From assembly GCF_029024465.1 (NCBI RefSeq), contig NZ_CP118950.1, positions 434,001 through 498,000 on the forward strand: a stretch of DNA of 64,000 bases. Direction: 5' to 3'. The notes under the pieces were generated by a model. The model saw only the letters and a program-made list of their open reading frames with translations. It did no database searches and was not told the DNA's origin. Positions within the stretch are counted from its first letter, which is position 1. Every line of letters begins with the position of its first letter. The DNA is from Lactococcus garvieae subsp. garvieae. Lineage in GTDB: Bacteria; Bacillota; Bacilli; Lactobacillales; Streptococcaceae. Made by a program: the position numbers and the translations under genes. Below are positions 53,012-63,019 of this stretch, piece after piece.

Positions 53012-54106
53012 ATGAGAATTATTGTAACTGGAGGCGGAACGGGAGGACATATCTATCCTGCGCTGGCCTTTATAAATCATCTGAAGACTATTGAGCCGGA
53101 TTCGGATATCCTCTATGTAGGTACAGAACGCGGCTTGGAGAGTAAGATTGTGCCTGCAGCAGGTGTGCCTTTTAAAACCGTAGATGTACAAGGTTTTCGT
53201 CGTAGCCTTTCTTTAAACAACTTTAAAACAATCTATAAGTTCCTGAAATCTACATCAGATGCGAAAAAAATTGTTAAGAATTTTAAACCTGATGTGGTCA
53301 TTGGAACAGGGGGGTATGTAGCTGGGCCTGTACTTTACGCAGCAGCCAAGCTTAATGTGCCGACTATCGTTCATGAACAAAACTCAATTCCAGGGATTAC
53401 AAATAAGTTCTTGAGTAAATATGTGGACAAAGTTGCGGTTGCTTTTGAAGCAGCCAAGCCTTTCTTCCCAGAAGCCAAAACAGTTTTTGCTGGTAACCCG
53501 CGCGCTCAGGAAGTTGCAACTTTAAAAGCTACCGATATTCTGGAAACAGAATATCAACTTCAAAAAGGGAAGAAAACAGTAGTTATTTTTGGTGGATCAC
53601 GTGGAGCCCAAACAATTAACGAGGCGGTAAAAGCTGCTCTGCCAAAGTTTGCAGAAGCTGATTACCAAATCGTCTATGCTTCAGGACAAATCTACTTTGA
53701 TGAAGACCATGAAGAGTTTGCAAAATATGCGGATACTGCAAATATAGCAATTCGTCCTTATATTTCCAATATGCTCGAAGTTCTTGCATCATCAGATTTA
53801 ATATTGTGTCGTGCGGGTGCGACAACGATTGCTGAAATTACTGCACTTGGTTTGCCAACGATTTTTGTACCTAGTCCAAATGTCACAGCAGACCATCAAA
53901 CAAAGAATGCCCAAGCTCTTGTAGACATCGGTGCCGCTAAGATGATTAAAGATATCGAACTTACAGCAGATACAATGCTTGCCAGTATTTCTGAAATCTT
54001 TTCTGATGAAGAGCTTTACCAAGCCATGTCTGTAGCCAGCAAAAAAGCAGGTGTACCTGATGCTAGCGATCGACTTTATCAACTTGTGAAAGAAATTAAA
54101 AAATAA
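53012..54106 (+). CDS. murG: Undecaprenyl-PP-MurNAc-pentapeptide N-acetylglucosaminyltransferase MurG
   Basis: 364-residue peripheral membrane enzyme that converts lipid I to lipid II. Glycine-rich [15 protein letters not shown] at the N-terminus, [20 protein letters not shown] and the [10 protein letters not shown] donor loop are all present. ATG 53012 ([12 protein letters not shown]) is chosen over the in-frame ATG at 52997, which lies inside murD. One-base overlap with divIB. Confidence 0.97.
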   Translation: MRIIVTGGGTGGHIYPALAFINHLKTIEPDSDILYVGTERGLESKIVPAAGVPFKTVDVQGFRRSLSLNNFKTIYKFLKSTSDAKKIVKNFKPDVVIGTGGYVAGPVLYAAAKLNVPTIVHEQNSIPGITNKFLSKYVDKVAVAFEAAKPFFPEAKTVFAGNPRAQEVATLKATDILETEYQLQKGKKTVVIFGGSRGAQTINEAVKAALPKFAEADYQIVYASGQIYFDEDHEEFAKYADTANIAIRPYISNMLEVLASSDLILCRAGATTIAEITALGLPTIFVPSPNVTADHQTKNAQALVDIGAAKMIKDIELTADTMLASISEIFSDEELYQAMSVASKKAGVPDASDRLYQLVKEIKK

Positions 54107-55143
54107 TGAGTGAAGAAAACCTTACGCCTTGGCAAAAGAAAAATCTTGAATATCAGCGCCGCAAAGCAGCTGAAAATCAAGAGAAGTCTGAAGAACCCAA
54201 AAAACGGAAGTTTTTAAAGAAAAAAGAAGAGACCGAAGCAGATTCTCCTGAAGTTCAGGAAGAAATTGAGCAACAGGAATCTTTTGTAGAAGCAGAAGCA
54301 TTTGAGGAAGCATACTCAGATGATTTTGTTGAGGATTTTGAAGAGCAAGAACCGGAACCTTCTTTTTTTGAAGGAAGTTTCGAAGTGTTTAAAAAGATGT
54401 GGCCCGTCTTACTCTTGGCAATCTTATTGTTTTTAACTTCGATTTATGCGGTGTCCCCGATAAGTAAAATTGGGACATTTACAGTTTCAGGCAATAAAAA
54501 CGAGTCTTTTGAATCTATCGTACAGGCTTCACGTTTGAAGCCAACAGATAGGATTTACGGTGTGCTCAGAAATAGACGAGCTATTGAAAATAGCATTGTT
54601 CAGGAATTTCCTCGTGTCAAATCCGTCAACTTACAGGTCAGCTTTCCTAATAATATCGAAGCTAAGGTCACAGAGTTCGAAAAAGTTGCTTATGTGGAAC
54701 AAAAAGGCAAGAATTATCAAGTGTTAGAAAATGGTCATATCCTCAAGGACCAAGAAATAGCTAAGGATAAAGTTTCGAACTTTCCCTTACTAAAAAACTT
54801 TTCCGATGAAGAAGTGGAAAAATTTATTACAGCCTTTATGAAATTGAAGCCTGAGATACGTGGATTGGTTACGACTGTTACGAAGACACCAACTAAAGCT
54901 ACTAATGACTTTATTGCCTTGGACATGTCGGATGGTAACCAAGTACGCGTTTCTCTGAGTCAAATTACAGAGAAGATGCCTTACTATCCAAGTATTGCGA
55001 AGCAACTTCAAGCGCCACAAGTGATTGATATGGAAGCAGGGATTTATGCAAAGCCAAAAGAAGATTACTTGGCTGATCTAAAAAATCCTGAGGGAAATAA
55101 GAAGAACTCAGAAAATACAACTGAAATTACAGCAACACAATAA
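54106..55143 (+). CDS. divIB: Cell division protein DivIB/FtsQ
   Basis: 345-residue bitopic division protein linking the cytoplasmic ring with wall synthesis. A long acidic cytoplasmic N-terminus (about 1-95; TEADSPEVQEEIEQQE), one membrane helix (about 97-117), a POTRA domain (ISKIGTFTVSGNKNESFESI region) and the beta domain, with a Lys/Asn-rich C-terminal tail. Start overlaps the murG stop (TAATG). Confidence 0.92.
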   Translation: MSEENLTPWQKKNLEYQRRKAAENQEKSEEPKKRKFLKKKEETEADSPEVQEEIEQQESFVEAEAFEEAYSDDFVEDFEEQEPEPSFFEGSFEVFKKMWPVLLLAILLFLTSIYAVSPISKIGTFTVSGNKNESFESIVQASRLKPTDRIYGVLRNRRAIENSIVQEFPRVKSVNLQVSFPNNIEAKVTEFEKVAYVEQKGKNYQVLENGHILKDQEIAKDKVSNFPLLKNFSDEEVEKFITAFMKLKPEIRGLVTTVTKTPTKATNDFIALDMSDGNQVRVSLSQITEKMPYYPSIAKQLQAPQVIDMEAGIYAKPKEDYLADLKNPEGNKKNSENTTEITATQ

Positions 55144-55175
55144 TAAAACTGAGAGGTTAGCCTTTCAGTTTTATT
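55142..55175 (+). terminator. Terminator of murD-murG-divIB
   Basis: 15-bp stem, AATAAAACTGAGAGG / CCTTTCAGTTTTATT with one G-U and a 4-nt loop, starting at the divIB stop codon. Confidence 0.85.
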
Positions 55176-55195
55176 ATATTTTCTTCTTGAAAAAG

Positions 55196-55234
55196 AAAAA
55201 CGTTTGTTTCTTTCAAAGAAAACAAACGTTTTTT
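55196..55234 (-). terminator. Terminator of glnPQ
   Basis: AAAAACGTTTGTTT-C (55196-55210) pairs with 55218-55233 with one bulged base. T-rich on both sides, so it is probably bidirectional between convergent operons. Confidence 0.78.
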
Positions 55235-55238
55235 GAAT

Positions 55239-55976
55239 TTATGCATTCAATACTTTAGATAAGAAGTCTTGTAGACGTGGATGCTGAGGGTTTTCAAAGA
55301 GGTCTTCTGGTTTACCATCTTCAAGGATAACACCTGCATCTGTAAACATGACACGGTTAGCAACTTTACGTGCAAAGCCCATCTCGTGTGTCACGATAAG
55401 CATTGTCATGCCATCATCTGCGATACGACGCATCAGGTCAAGAACATCGCCAACCATCTCAGGGTCAAGTGCTGAAGTTGGCTCATCAAAGAGCATAACA
55501 TCAGGGTCCATAGCCAAGGCACGGGCAATGGCTACACGTTGTTTTTGTCCACCTGAAAGCATCTCAGGCATTGTATCTTTTTTCTCTTCTAGACCAACAG
55601 CTTCAAGCAAGCGTAGTGCTTTTTCTTTTGCTTCAGTTTTTGTAAGCTTTTTAAGCTCAACAGGAGCATACATGATGTTTTCTAAAACGGTCATGTTAGG
55701 GAAGAGATTGAAGTGTTGGAAAACCATTCCGACATGTTGGCGAACCAAGTTAATGTCAGTGTTTTTATCTGTAAGGTTGTACCCGTTGATAATGACATCA
55801 CCACTTGTTGCGTCTTCTAAACCATTTAGTGTACGGAGGAATGTTGATTTACCAGAACCTGAAGGGCCGATAATACAAACAACATCTCCTTTGTTAAATT
55901 TTGCAGAGATTCCTTTGAGGACCTCATTTTTACCATATGTTTTGTGAAGATCAGTAACTTCGATTTGTACAGACAT
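55239..55976 (-). CDS. glnQ: Glutamine/glutamate ABC transporter ATPase GlnQ
   Basis: 245-residue ATPase of the lactococcal GlnPQ importer. Walker [10 protein letters not shown], signature LSGGQKQR, Walker [13 protein letters not shown] and [14 protein letters not shown]. Encoded 13 nt downstream of glnP and transcribed leftwards with it. Confidence 0.94.
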   Translation of the reverse strand: MSVQIEVTDLHKTYGKNEVLKGISAKFNKGDVVCIIGPSGSGKSTFLRTLNGLEDATSGDVIINGYNLTDKNTDINLVRQHVGMVFQHFNLFPNMTVLENIMYAPVELKKLTKTEAKEKALRLLEAVGLEEKKDTMPEMLSGGQKQRVAIARALAMDPDVMLFDEPTSALDPEMVGDVLDLMRRIADDGMTMLIVTHEMGFARKVANRVMFTDAGVILEDGKPEDLFENPQHPRLQDFLSKVLNA

Positions 55977-55989
55977 ATCTTTAATCTCC

Positions 55990-58134
55990 TTATTTCATTT
56001 TTTGTTCGATGCGACGTCCTGCCCACATCAAGAGAAGCAGAACCACCATGTAAATCAGACCAATCAAACCGTAGACACGGAAGGCTTGGAAGTTACGGGC
56101 AACGATGATTTGACCTGCTTGCAAGAGTTCAACCAATCCGATAACAGATACCAAGGTTGTATCTTTAAGCGTAATGATAAATTGGTTAATCAAGCTAGGA
56201 ATGGTAATCTTAACAGCTTGTGGCAAGATTACTTTACGCATTGTTTTCACATAAGGGATACCAAGTGAGCGGCTGGCCTCCATTTGACCTGTTGGAACAG
56301 CAGCGATACCCCCACGAACGATTTCAGCGATATAGGCTGATTCATTCAGCGTCAAGGCAATAACACCGGCTGTAAACTCATTCAGAGGACTTTGATGGCC
56401 TGTGATGAGTTGCAACATGTTTGGAATGCCGTAGAAAATGAAAATTGTTAATACCAAGAGTGGAATTGAACGGTTAAGGTCGACATAAATACGTGAAATT
56501 GTACGTAGAGCTGGTGATGGACTCGCTGAGAAAAGTCCGAAAATTACACCAACAATCATTGCTAAAACAAAGGAAACTAAAGCAAGTTGGATAGTGATCC
56601 AGAGACCTTTACCTAACTGTTTCCAGTTGTTTTTCAAGATACCAAGCATTGTGCTTTCTGTTTCTGACTCAGTTGCTGTTTCAGTTTTTGAAGCTAAATA
56701 TTTATCAACAATTTCTTGATATTGACCGCTGGCACGCAGTGAAGAAAGACCATTGTTGAACATTTCGATAAGTTCAGGATTGGTTCCTTTTTTCACAGCG
56801 AAACCGTATTGACCTGTTGGAATACCTTCAAAAGGTGTTTTAAATTCTTGGCCTTGTTTAATGGCATATTTTACTACAGGCTCATCATCCATAAAGGCTT
56901 GAATTGAACCATTGTTCAATGAAGAATACATTGAAGTAGCATCAGTAAATGTTTTTAAAGTGTAGCCGTATTTGCTTTCGTTTTTTGTTAAGTAGTCATA
57001 AGAAGCTGTCCCGTTTTTGGCACCTACTTGTTTTCCTTTTAGATCTTCCCATTTCTTGATGTCTTCATTTGACTTAGAAACAGCAAGCGTCAAATTCGAA
57101 TCGTAATAGGCATCACCAAAGTCAAAGACTTTTTTACGTGCATCAGTAATTGACATACCGGCCATCATAGCATCAGCATGTCCTGCTTGAACAGCATCTA
57201 CCGCAGGTTGGAAACCAACGTGGTTCCATTTGATTTTGAAGCCTTGTTGCTTAGCGATAGCATTAAGCAAGTCGACATCAATACCTGTGAATTTTTTATC
57301 TGTGTTTTGGAATTCAAATGGGGCAAAGCTATTATCTGAGGCAATAGTGTAAACATCTTTTTTAGGAGTTGCTTTCTTACCACCAGTATATTTTTGAACG
57401 ATTTTGTCATACTCGCCATTGGCTTTCATTTGAGTCAAAGCTTTGTTGAAGCCGTCGACGAGTTTAGAGTTCTCACCTTTCATTACAGCGAAACCGTAAC
57501 CTCCAGGAAGTGAGAAGGAAGGAAGATTGATTGCCAAGTCTTGTCCTTGGTTGATGGCATAAGAGATAACAGGAGCTTCATCCATCGCACCTACGATGTT
57601 CCCTGCGGCCAATGAGGCAAACATGTGAACACCGTCAGAGTAAGTTTTGATTGTGTAGCCGTACTTGTCTTGGTTTTTTTGTAACCAGTCATAAGAAGCT
57701 GTTCCTTTTTTAGCACCAACAGCTTTGCCTTTAAGTTCATCATAGCTCTTAAGTGTAGAAGACTTTGTTGTAGCTAAAGTGATGGCTGAAGTATAATAAG
57801 GATCTGAAACATCAAAAACTTGTTTACGTTCGTCTGTAATCGTCATCCCAGCGATGACTGCATCAGCTTTTCCAGCTTTTAAGTTTTGAAGAGCGGCATC
57901 AAATCCAGGGAAAGACATTTCAAGCTTCCAGTCATTGATTTTAGCGACTTCCTTCATGATATCGACATCGATACCTACCCAATTTTTATCTGAATCTTGG
58001 AATTCAAAAGGGGCATAAGCATTATCACTCGCGATACGTACGGTTTCCTGAGCGCTGACATTATGAGCAGTCGCAAAGGACATTCCGGTAATCGTGGCGA
58101 ATATTAAAGATAATGTAAGGAATAATTTCTTCAT
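55990..58134 (-). CDS. glnP: Glutamine/glutamate ABC transporter GlnP with two fused binding domains
   Basis: 714-residue fusion: signal peptide (about 1-28), two successive extracytoplasmic substrate-binding domains (about 30-250 and 255-480, both beginning TIASDN-like xIASDNxxAPFEFQ), a short linker and a five-helix permease (about 505-714; coupling segment [13 protein letters not shown]). The double binding domain is the hallmark of L. lactis GlnPQ, which imports glutamine and glutamate and, with lower affinity, asparagine. ATG 58134 ([17 protein letters not shown]) is chosen because AGGAG sits nine bases upstream; the longer frame beginning at 58158 overlaps that site. Confidence 0.95.
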   Translation of the reverse strand: MKKLFLTLSLIFATITGMSFATAHNVSAQETVRIASDNAYAPFEFQDSDKNWVGIDVDIMKEVAKINDWKLEMSFPGFDAALQNLKAGKADAVIAGMTITDERKQVFDVSDPYYTSAITLATTKSSTLKSYDELKGKAVGAKKGTASYDWLQKNQDKYGYTIKTYSDGVHMFASLAAGNIVGAMDEAPVISYAINQGQDLAINLPSFSLPGGYGFAVMKGENSKLVDGFNKALTQMKANGEYDKIVQKYTGGKKATPKKDVYTIASDNSFAPFEFQNTDKKFTGIDVDLLNAIAKQQGFKIKWNHVGFQPAVDAVQAGHADAMMAGMSITDARKKVFDFGDAYYDSNLTLAVSKSNEDIKKWEDLKGKQVGAKNGTASYDYLTKNESKYGYTLKTFTDATSMYSSLNNGSIQAFMDDEPVVKYAIKQGQEFKTPFEGIPTGQYGFAVKKGTNPELIEMFNNGLSSLRASGQYQEIVDKYLASKTETATESETESTMLGILKNNWKQLGKGLWITIQLALVSFVLAMIVGVIFGLFSASPSPALRTISRIYVDLNRSIPLLVLTIFIFYGIPNMLQLITGHQSPLNEFTAGVIALTLNESAYIAEIVRGGIAAVPTGQMEASRSLGIPYVKTMRKVILPQAVKITIPSLINQFIITLKDTTLVSVIGLVELLQAGQIIVARNFQAFRVYGLIGLIYMVVLLLLMWAGRRIEQKMK

Positions 58135-58161
58135 TTCATTATTTCTCCTAAGTTTCATTAA

Positions 58162-58189
58162 TTATATAAACAATTATATACTTGTCAGT
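58162..58189 (-). promoter_or_regulatory. Probable glnPQ promoter
   Basis: On the minus strand CTGACA, 16-bp spacer, TATAAT, placed just before the glnP ribosome site; a second candidate, TGGTATACT, lies slightly upstream. Which is used is uncertain. Confidence 0.5.
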
Positions 58190-58222
58190 ATACCATAAAA
58201 TAAGGCTGAAAAAAATAAATTA

Positions 58223-58239
58223 TGTCACAAAACATGACA
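58223..58239 (-). promoter_or_regulatory. GlnR box upstream of glnPQ
   Basis: TGTCA-N7-TGACA matches the GlnR consensus TGTNAN7TNACA in full, and the flanking bases give an ATGTCA/TGACAT inverted repeat. It lies about 90 nt before the glnP start. Confidence 0.85.
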
Positions 58240-58301
58240 TGGAAAACAGTGTGAATAAATAAAAATAATAATTTTGTCTAAAAAAATTGGCGAAGGAGAA
58301 T

Positions 58302-58330
58302 TTGATAAAGGCAAGCTTTTAGTGTAAAAT
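58302..58330 (+). promoter_or_regulatory. Promoter of the DedA gene
   Basis: TTGATA (58302-58307), 17-bp spacer, TAAAAT (58325-58330), 43 nt before the ATG. Confidence 0.7.
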
Positions 58331-58372
58331 AAAACATGCAGTAACAGCATAACAAAAGGAAAATAAAAAAAT

Positions 58373-59029
58373 ATGTTTACAACACTTTCGATGTTTGGCT
58401 TCTTCAATGACTGGATTTCTGGTTTTTTGAATGCGCCAGGCGCACACGTTTGGGTCTATGTTCTCTTAGGAGCGATCATCTTCATTGAAACAGGGCTGGT
58501 TATTTTTCCGTTCTTACCAGGGGATTCAATTCTCTTTTTCGTAGGATCAATGGCCGCTATGTATCCAGATAAATTATCAATGCCTCTTCTTATTTTGATT
58601 ATGGGGAGTTTAGCTTTTCTGGCCAACCTTTTGAATTATGAAATCGGCCGTAAATTTGGAGATGTAATTCCAAAACATAAAACACTCTCTAAATTTTTAA
58701 AGCCAGAATACATTGAAGAAGCAGAGCAATTCTTTGCCAAATGGGGTTCATGGGCTATCTTCCTCGGGCGCTTTATGCCAATCATTCGTACGGTTGTTCC
58801 GTTTACAGCAGGAACAAGTCGTATGCCACATAAAAAATTCGTGCTTTATAATTTCTTAGGTGGTTTTGCTTGGGTTATCGTAGCTTTAGGTGCAGGCTTC
58901 CTCTTTGGACAAGTGCCTTTCATCAAGAAAAACTTTGAACTCGTCATGTTAGCAATCGTTGCTGTATCTTTACTTCCAGCAGTGATTGGCGTTGCTAAAC
59001 GGTATTTCGCAGGACGCAAAGCCGTTTAA
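58373..59029 (+). CDS. DedA family membrane protein
   Basis: 218-residue DedA (SNARE-associated/VTT domain) protein, a family linked to undecaprenyl phosphate or phospholipid flipping and membrane potential. Conserved features: FIETGLVIFPFLPGDSIL near residue 40, the NYEIGRKFGD segment, and the G-F-x-R-F-x-P-x-x-R motif (FLGRFMPIIRTVVPFTAG) near 140. About five hydrophobic segments. Monocistronic, ending in a clear terminator. Confidence 0.9.
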   Translation: MFTTLSMFGFFNDWISGFLNAPGAHVWVYVLLGAIIFIETGLVIFPFLPGDSILFFVGSMAAMYPDKLSMPLLILIMGSLAFLANLLNYEIGRKFGDVIPKHKTLSKFLKPEYIEEAEQFFAKWGSWAIFLGRFMPIIRTVVPFTAGTSRMPHKKFVLYNFLGGFAWVIVALGAGFLFGQVPFIKKNFELVMLAIVAVSLLPAVIGVAKRYFAGRKAV

Positions 59030-59040
59030 AATAAGTTATA

Positions 59041-59070
59041 ATAGTATTAGGAAACTAATACTATTTTTTT
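59041..59070 (+). terminator. Terminator of the DedA gene
   Basis: ATAGTATTAG-gaaa-CTAATACTAT perfect 10-bp stem with seven T. Confidence 0.9.
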
Positions 59071-59101
59071 ATGTAAAAAATAAAGAGAACACAGGTGAAC
59101 G

Positions 59102-59968
59102 ATGGAAATAAATGGATACACTCGGATGGCTGCTGTGTTAGCCCATCCCATTAAGCACAGTCTTTCTCCTTTTATTCATAACCTCGCTTTTGAGCTGACT
59201 GATGAAAATGCGGTCTACCTGGCTTGGGAGTTGGAAGATGAAAAAATGCTCAAACAGACGATCAACAATGTCAGAACATTGGACATGTATGGACTGAATA
59301 TTTCGATGCCTTACAAGCAAAAAGCAGTTGAATTTATTGATGAGCTATCCGAAGAAGCGGAATTGATTGGAGCAGTCAACACGATTGTCAATCAGAAGGG
59401 AAAATTGGTCGGTTACAATACGGATGGTCAGGGCTTTTTCAGTGCGTTAAACTTTAAACCGCGCCATAAAAAAATAACGCTTATTGGTGGTGGAGGCGCC
59501 GCGATTTCCATAATTGTTCAGGCTGCTTTGCTTGAAATGCAGGAAATCACGGTTTTTGCTAGACAGTCAGCTTCCTATGCACCTTTAGAGCAGCGTTTGA
59601 AGAAGTTGTCACAGCAAACAAAAATTACAATCCGACTTTACAACCTCGCTGATCGTTCACGATTGCAAAAAGAAATTACGACATCTGACTTACTGGTTAA
59701 TGCAACACCTGTAGGGATGGCGGGTGAAGCAATGCCGCTCCCTTCTTCAATTCTTTTGCCTCCAGGGATTCTTGTGGTAGACACGATTTACAAAGTACGT
59801 GAAACCCCATTGATGAAATGGGCGAAAAGCCAAGAGAGAGCAACGATGAATGGAGTGGGTATGCTTATCCATCAAGCTGCCACTTCTTTTGAATTATGGA
59901 CAGGTAAAAAAATGCCTGTTGAGCAGATAAGTCAGAAATTGGAGGAAAAAGATGAGGTTAAATGTTAA
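59102..59968 (+). CDS. aroE: Shikimate dehydrogenase AroE
   Basis: 288-residue NADPH-dependent enzyme reducing 3-dehydroshikimate to shikimate. Substrate motif [13 protein letters not shown] near residue 16, catalytic Lys and Asn/Asp in [10 protein letters not shown] and NTDGQGFF, and the dinucleotide GGGGAAISI near 130. Overlaps aroB by 17 nt. No strong promoter is evident between the DedA terminator and the ATG. Confidence 0.95.
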   Translation: MEINGYTRMAAVLAHPIKHSLSPFIHNLAFELTDENAVYLAWELEDEKMLKQTINNVRTLDMYGLNISMPYKQKAVEFIDELSEEAELIGAVNTIVNQKGKLVGYNTDGQGFFSALNFKPRHKKITLIGGGGAAISIIVQAALLEMQEITVFARQSASYAPLEQRLKKLSQQTKITIRLYNLADRSRLQKEITTSDLLVNATPVGMAGEAMPLPSSILLPPGILVVDTIYKVRETPLMKWAKSQERATMNGVGMLIHQAATSFELWTGKKMPVEQISQKLEEKDEVKC

Positions 59969-61013
59969 TCTTCCAGAGCACCCATATGATATCATTATTA
60001 AGAAGGAAAGCTTGTTGGAAGTGGGGCGATGGGTTGCACAACTCTGGCAACAACAAAAAGTTGTACTGGTCACCGACGACAATGTTGAACCTCTCTATGG
60101 AAGAGAGGTAGCTTCCCAGTTACGAAGTGAGGGATTTGAAGTTTTTACTTTTACTTTTCCGGCAGGAGAAGCCAGTAAAAACTTGTCTACCGTAGAGAAA
60201 TTATGGGAGTTTTGTGCTCAACAGGGTTTGACGCGTTCCGATGGAGTTATTGCTTTAGGGGGAGGTGTTGTTGGCGATTTAGCAGCCTTTGCTGCCAGTA
60301 CATACATGAGAGGCATTCACTTTCTCCAAATACCAACAAGTTTAACGGCACAGGTCGATAGTTCCATCGGTGGAAAAACAGGAATCAATAGTAATTATGC
60401 GAAAAATATGATGGGGACTTTTGCCCAGCCGGATGGTGTTCTGATTGATCCTGAGGTATTGAAAACCTTAGAGAAACGTGATTTTCGTGAGGGGATTGGT
60501 GAAATCGTCAAGTGTGGCTTGATTGCCGATAAACAACTCTGGGCCCGCTTAAATGAAATCCAGAATGCCGATGAACTTTTGCAAGAAGCAGCGTATTTTA
60601 TTCGGGCAGCTTGTGAGGTGAAACGGAAACTTGTTGTGGAAGATGAGTTTGATCAGGGAACTCGACTTTATTTGAATTTTGGTCACACAATTGGACATGC
60701 TGTCGAAGCTTATGCTGGTTATGGGCAGGTCATGCATGGTGAGGCTGTAGCCATTGGAATGGTCCAAATAAGTAAAGTGGCTGAACGTAAAGGGCTGATG
60801 CCTGAAGGACTAACGGCTCAAATTAAAGCGGTGCTCCAAAAGTTTCAACTTCCCCAAACTTATGAACCATGGGATGAGGCAGCTTTGTTTGAAATCCTCA
60901 GCCATGATAAAAAAGCGCGAGGCAAGATGATCAAGATCGTGCTTGTTCCCGAAATTGGACAGGCCCAAATTCATGAGATAAGCCTTCAAGAAATGAAGGA
61001 GTATTTGAAATGA
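59952..61013 (+). CDS. aroB: 3-dehydroquinate synthase AroB
   Basis: 353-residue NAD- and metal-dependent enzyme making 3-dehydroquinate from DAHP. Key segments: [20 protein letters not shown], the Lys-rich [11 protein letters not shown], the metal ligands Glu in [13 protein letters not shown] and His in [11 protein letters not shown] and [10 protein letters not shown]. The start lies inside aroE, implying coupled translation; the last 4 nt overlap the next gene. Confidence 0.96.
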   Translation: MRLNVNLPEHPYDIIIKKESLLEVGRWVAQLWQQQKVVLVTDDNVEPLYGREVASQLRSEGFEVFTFTFPAGEASKNLSTVEKLWEFCAQQGLTRSDGVIALGGGVVGDLAAFAASTYMRGIHFLQIPTSLTAQVDSSIGGKTGINSNYAKNMMGTFAQPDGVLIDPEVLKTLEKRDFREGIGEIVKCGLIADKQLWARLNEIQNADELLQEAAYFIRAACEVKRKLVVEDEFDQGTRLYLNFGHTIGHAVEAYAGYGQVMHGEAVAIGMVQISKVAERKGLMPEGLTAQIKAVLQKFQLPQTYEPWDEAALFEILSHDKKARGKMIKIVLVPEIGQAQIHEISLQEMKEYLK

Positions 61014-61495
61014 GATACTGTGCATTTCTTCGGGGAATAAATGTGGGTGGTACTAAACTCAACATGGCAGACTTAAAAACGGAGTTTGAGGCAGCTGGTT
61101 TTACAGGTGTTATCACTGTTTTAGCCACAGGGAATGTCATTTTCAGTAGCGCAACCTTGTCTGATTTATCTTTTTTGCCTGTGCAAAGTTTTATAAAAAC
61201 TGAGCAACAAGTAAGAGAGATTGTCCAAAATAATCCTTTTCAACCAGAAGAAGATTATCATTTTTATGTCTTTGTTGCAGAAAAAACTTTTGCACAAATT
61301 GCACAAAGCGAGTTTAATTTATTAAACACAAGTGCAGAAGAAGGTCTTGTCCGAGCAGGTACCTTTTATTGGAAAGTACCCAAGGGCATGACTTTAACCA
61401 CAGCTTTTGGTAAAATTTTAGGTAAAAAAGTCTATAAAGATCTTTTTACAAGTCGTAATATCAATACATTGGAGAGAATAATTAAAAAATTATAA
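61010..61495 (+). CDS. DUF1697 family protein
   Basis: 161-residue protein of the DUF1697 family, recognised by the N-terminus [20 protein letters not shown] and the ATGNVIFSS motif, plus [10 protein letters not shown] and [11 protein letters not shown] at the C-terminus. No biochemical function is established. It is embedded in the aro cluster with overlaps on both sides (4 nt and 1 nt), so it is co-translated, but this does not prove a role in the shikimate pathway. Confidence 0.85.
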   Translation: MRYCAFLRGINVGGTKLNMADLKTEFEAAGFTGVITVLATGNVIFSSATLSDLSFLPVQSFIKTEQQVREIVQNNPFQPEEDYHFYVFVAEKTFAQIAQSEFNLLNTSAEEGLVRAGTFYWKVPKGMTLTTAFGKILGKKVYKDLFTSRNINTLERIIKKL

Positions 61496-62421
61496 TGTTT
61501 GTCTATCTTGGAATAGCACTTTTTGCGGGTTTTTTACTAGCAAACCAAAACCCGATTAATGCCGATCTTCGCAAAAATGTTCATTCCCCTTTTTGGGCCT
61601 CAACAATTTCTCAGGTTATTGGGGTTGTTTTCTTAGGGACGATCTCAATACTTTTAACTGGCGATTTGTTTCCCTCTGCGGAATTTGTCCAGTCTCATCC
61701 CGCTTGGATATGGATTGGTGGTTTACTCGGTCCGGTCTATGTCACATCGAATGTCTTTCTTTTTCCACGACTGGGTGCTGTGCAGACCGTGATCTTACCC
61801 ATTTTGGGACAAATTTTGACTGGAGTGGTTATTGACAGCTTTGGCTGGTTTTATGCGGTCCAAATTCCGATGAGCCCTATTCGTATATTGGGTATTATTG
61901 TTACTGTACTTGGGCTTTTCATTGCTGTTGTCTTACCCAGCTTACGTGAAAAAACAGCACAAGTTGAAGCCGAGCCCAATTTAATGTTGTGGCGTCTTTG
62001 GGCGATAATATCAGGAGCCTTCACTGCGGTTCAACAGGCTATTAATGGACATCTGGGAACCTTATTGCAGCGTCCCTTTCAAGCCTCTTTTATGTCTTTC
62101 TTCATTGGACTGATTGCCATTGTCTGTGTGACGTTAGTGATCGAACGTCGCTTGATTACGAGAGTTGAGTTAGGCAAAATCAAAAAATGGAATATATTGG
62201 GTGGTATCTGGGGGGCCTTCTTTGTTCTTGGCGCCGTTTTAGCAGTGCCAAAAATAGGGGCTGGCCTAAATATAATGATGGCACTACTTGGACAAATCAT
62301 TGGTTCAATGTTGGTGCAACAGTTTGGTTGGTGGCGTTCAGATCGCTATCCAATACGACTTATTCAAGTTGCAGGTGTTGCTGTAATGTTGGTAGGCATT
62401 GTTTGTATAAAATTTTTGTGA
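61495..62421 (+). CDS. DMT superfamily transporter, YdcZ (DUF606) type
   Basis: 308-residue polytopic protein with ten predicted membrane helices in two homologous halves; each half begins with the small-residue LLANQNPINADL / AVQQAINGHLGTLL pattern of the YdcZ/DUF606 group of the drug/metabolite transporter superfamily. Related proteins are often described as putative small-molecule exporters. Substrate unknown; position in the aro operon makes an aromatic metabolite thinkable. Confidence 0.8.
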   Translation: MFVYLGIALFAGFLLANQNPINADLRKNVHSPFWASTISQVIGVVFLGTISILLTGDLFPSAEFVQSHPAWIWIGGLLGPVYVTSNVFLFPRLGAVQTVILPILGQILTGVVIDSFGWFYAVQIPMSPIRILGIIVTVLGLFIAVVLPSLREKTAQVEAEPNLMLWRLWAIISGAFTAVQQAINGHLGTLLQRPFQASFMSFFIGLIAIVCVTLVIERRLITRVELGKIKKWNILGGIWGAFFVLGAVLAVPKIGAGLNIMMALLGQIIGSMLVQQFGWWRSDRYPIRLIQVAGVAVMLVGIVCIKFL

Positions 62422-62427
62422 GGAAAT

Positions 62428-63018
62428 ATGTTTAGAAAAGAATCATTTGAAATCTTTGATATAGAAGGATTGGAAATGCGTATGCAGGGCGTGCGTGCTG
62501 AAATTCAACCGATTTTTATGGAAATAGGAGAACAGCTCAAAGAAAGAATAAGTCAGGCGTTCCCTGAACAGGAGTTTTACCTGCATATTGCACAGCACCG
62601 GCGTCGGACAAGCAATGCACCTGAAAATACTTGGTCCGCTATTGGCACACAAAAACGGGGTTATAAAATGGAGCCACATTTCCAGTTAGGAATTTGGCAA
62701 GATTACGTATTCCTCTACCTTTCAATTATTGATCAGCCTAAAGGACAAGTAGAGTACGCTCAGAAATTGAGTTCGGCGCTCTCCTTACCCAAGGATTTTG
62801 TTCTATCTAAAGATCATACCAGGTCTGAATTTTATGAAAGCAGCCAGCTTGAAGAATTTGTTACCCGCTTGAAAAATGTAAAAAAATCAGAATTAGAGAT
62901 GGGTAGAGTCTGGAAAGCTGAGCGTTTTGATGGTCAACAAGATGATGTGATATTACAAGAAATGCTCGAGACTATTGATGATTTATTGCCAATCTATCAA
63001 AAACTAATGGAGGATTAA
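62428..63018 (+). CDS. DUF1054 family protein (YktB-like)
   Basis: 196-residue soluble protein of the DUF1054/YktB family: starts [19 protein letters not shown], has the [20 protein letters not shown] segment and the [24 protein letters not shown] core. No enzymatic function is established. It lies 6 nt after the transporter gene, and aroC starts one base after its stop codon. Confidence 0.88.
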   Translation: MFRKESFEIFDIEGLEMRMQGVRAEIQPIFMEIGEQLKERISQAFPEQEFYLHIAQHRRRTSNAPENTWSAIGTQKRGYKMEPHFQLGIWQDYVFLYLSIIDQPKGQVEYAQKLSSALSLPKDFVLSKDHTRSEFYESSQLEEFVTRLKNVKKSELEMGRVWKAERFDGQQDDVILQEMLETIDDLLPIYQKLMED

Positions 63019-63019
63019 G

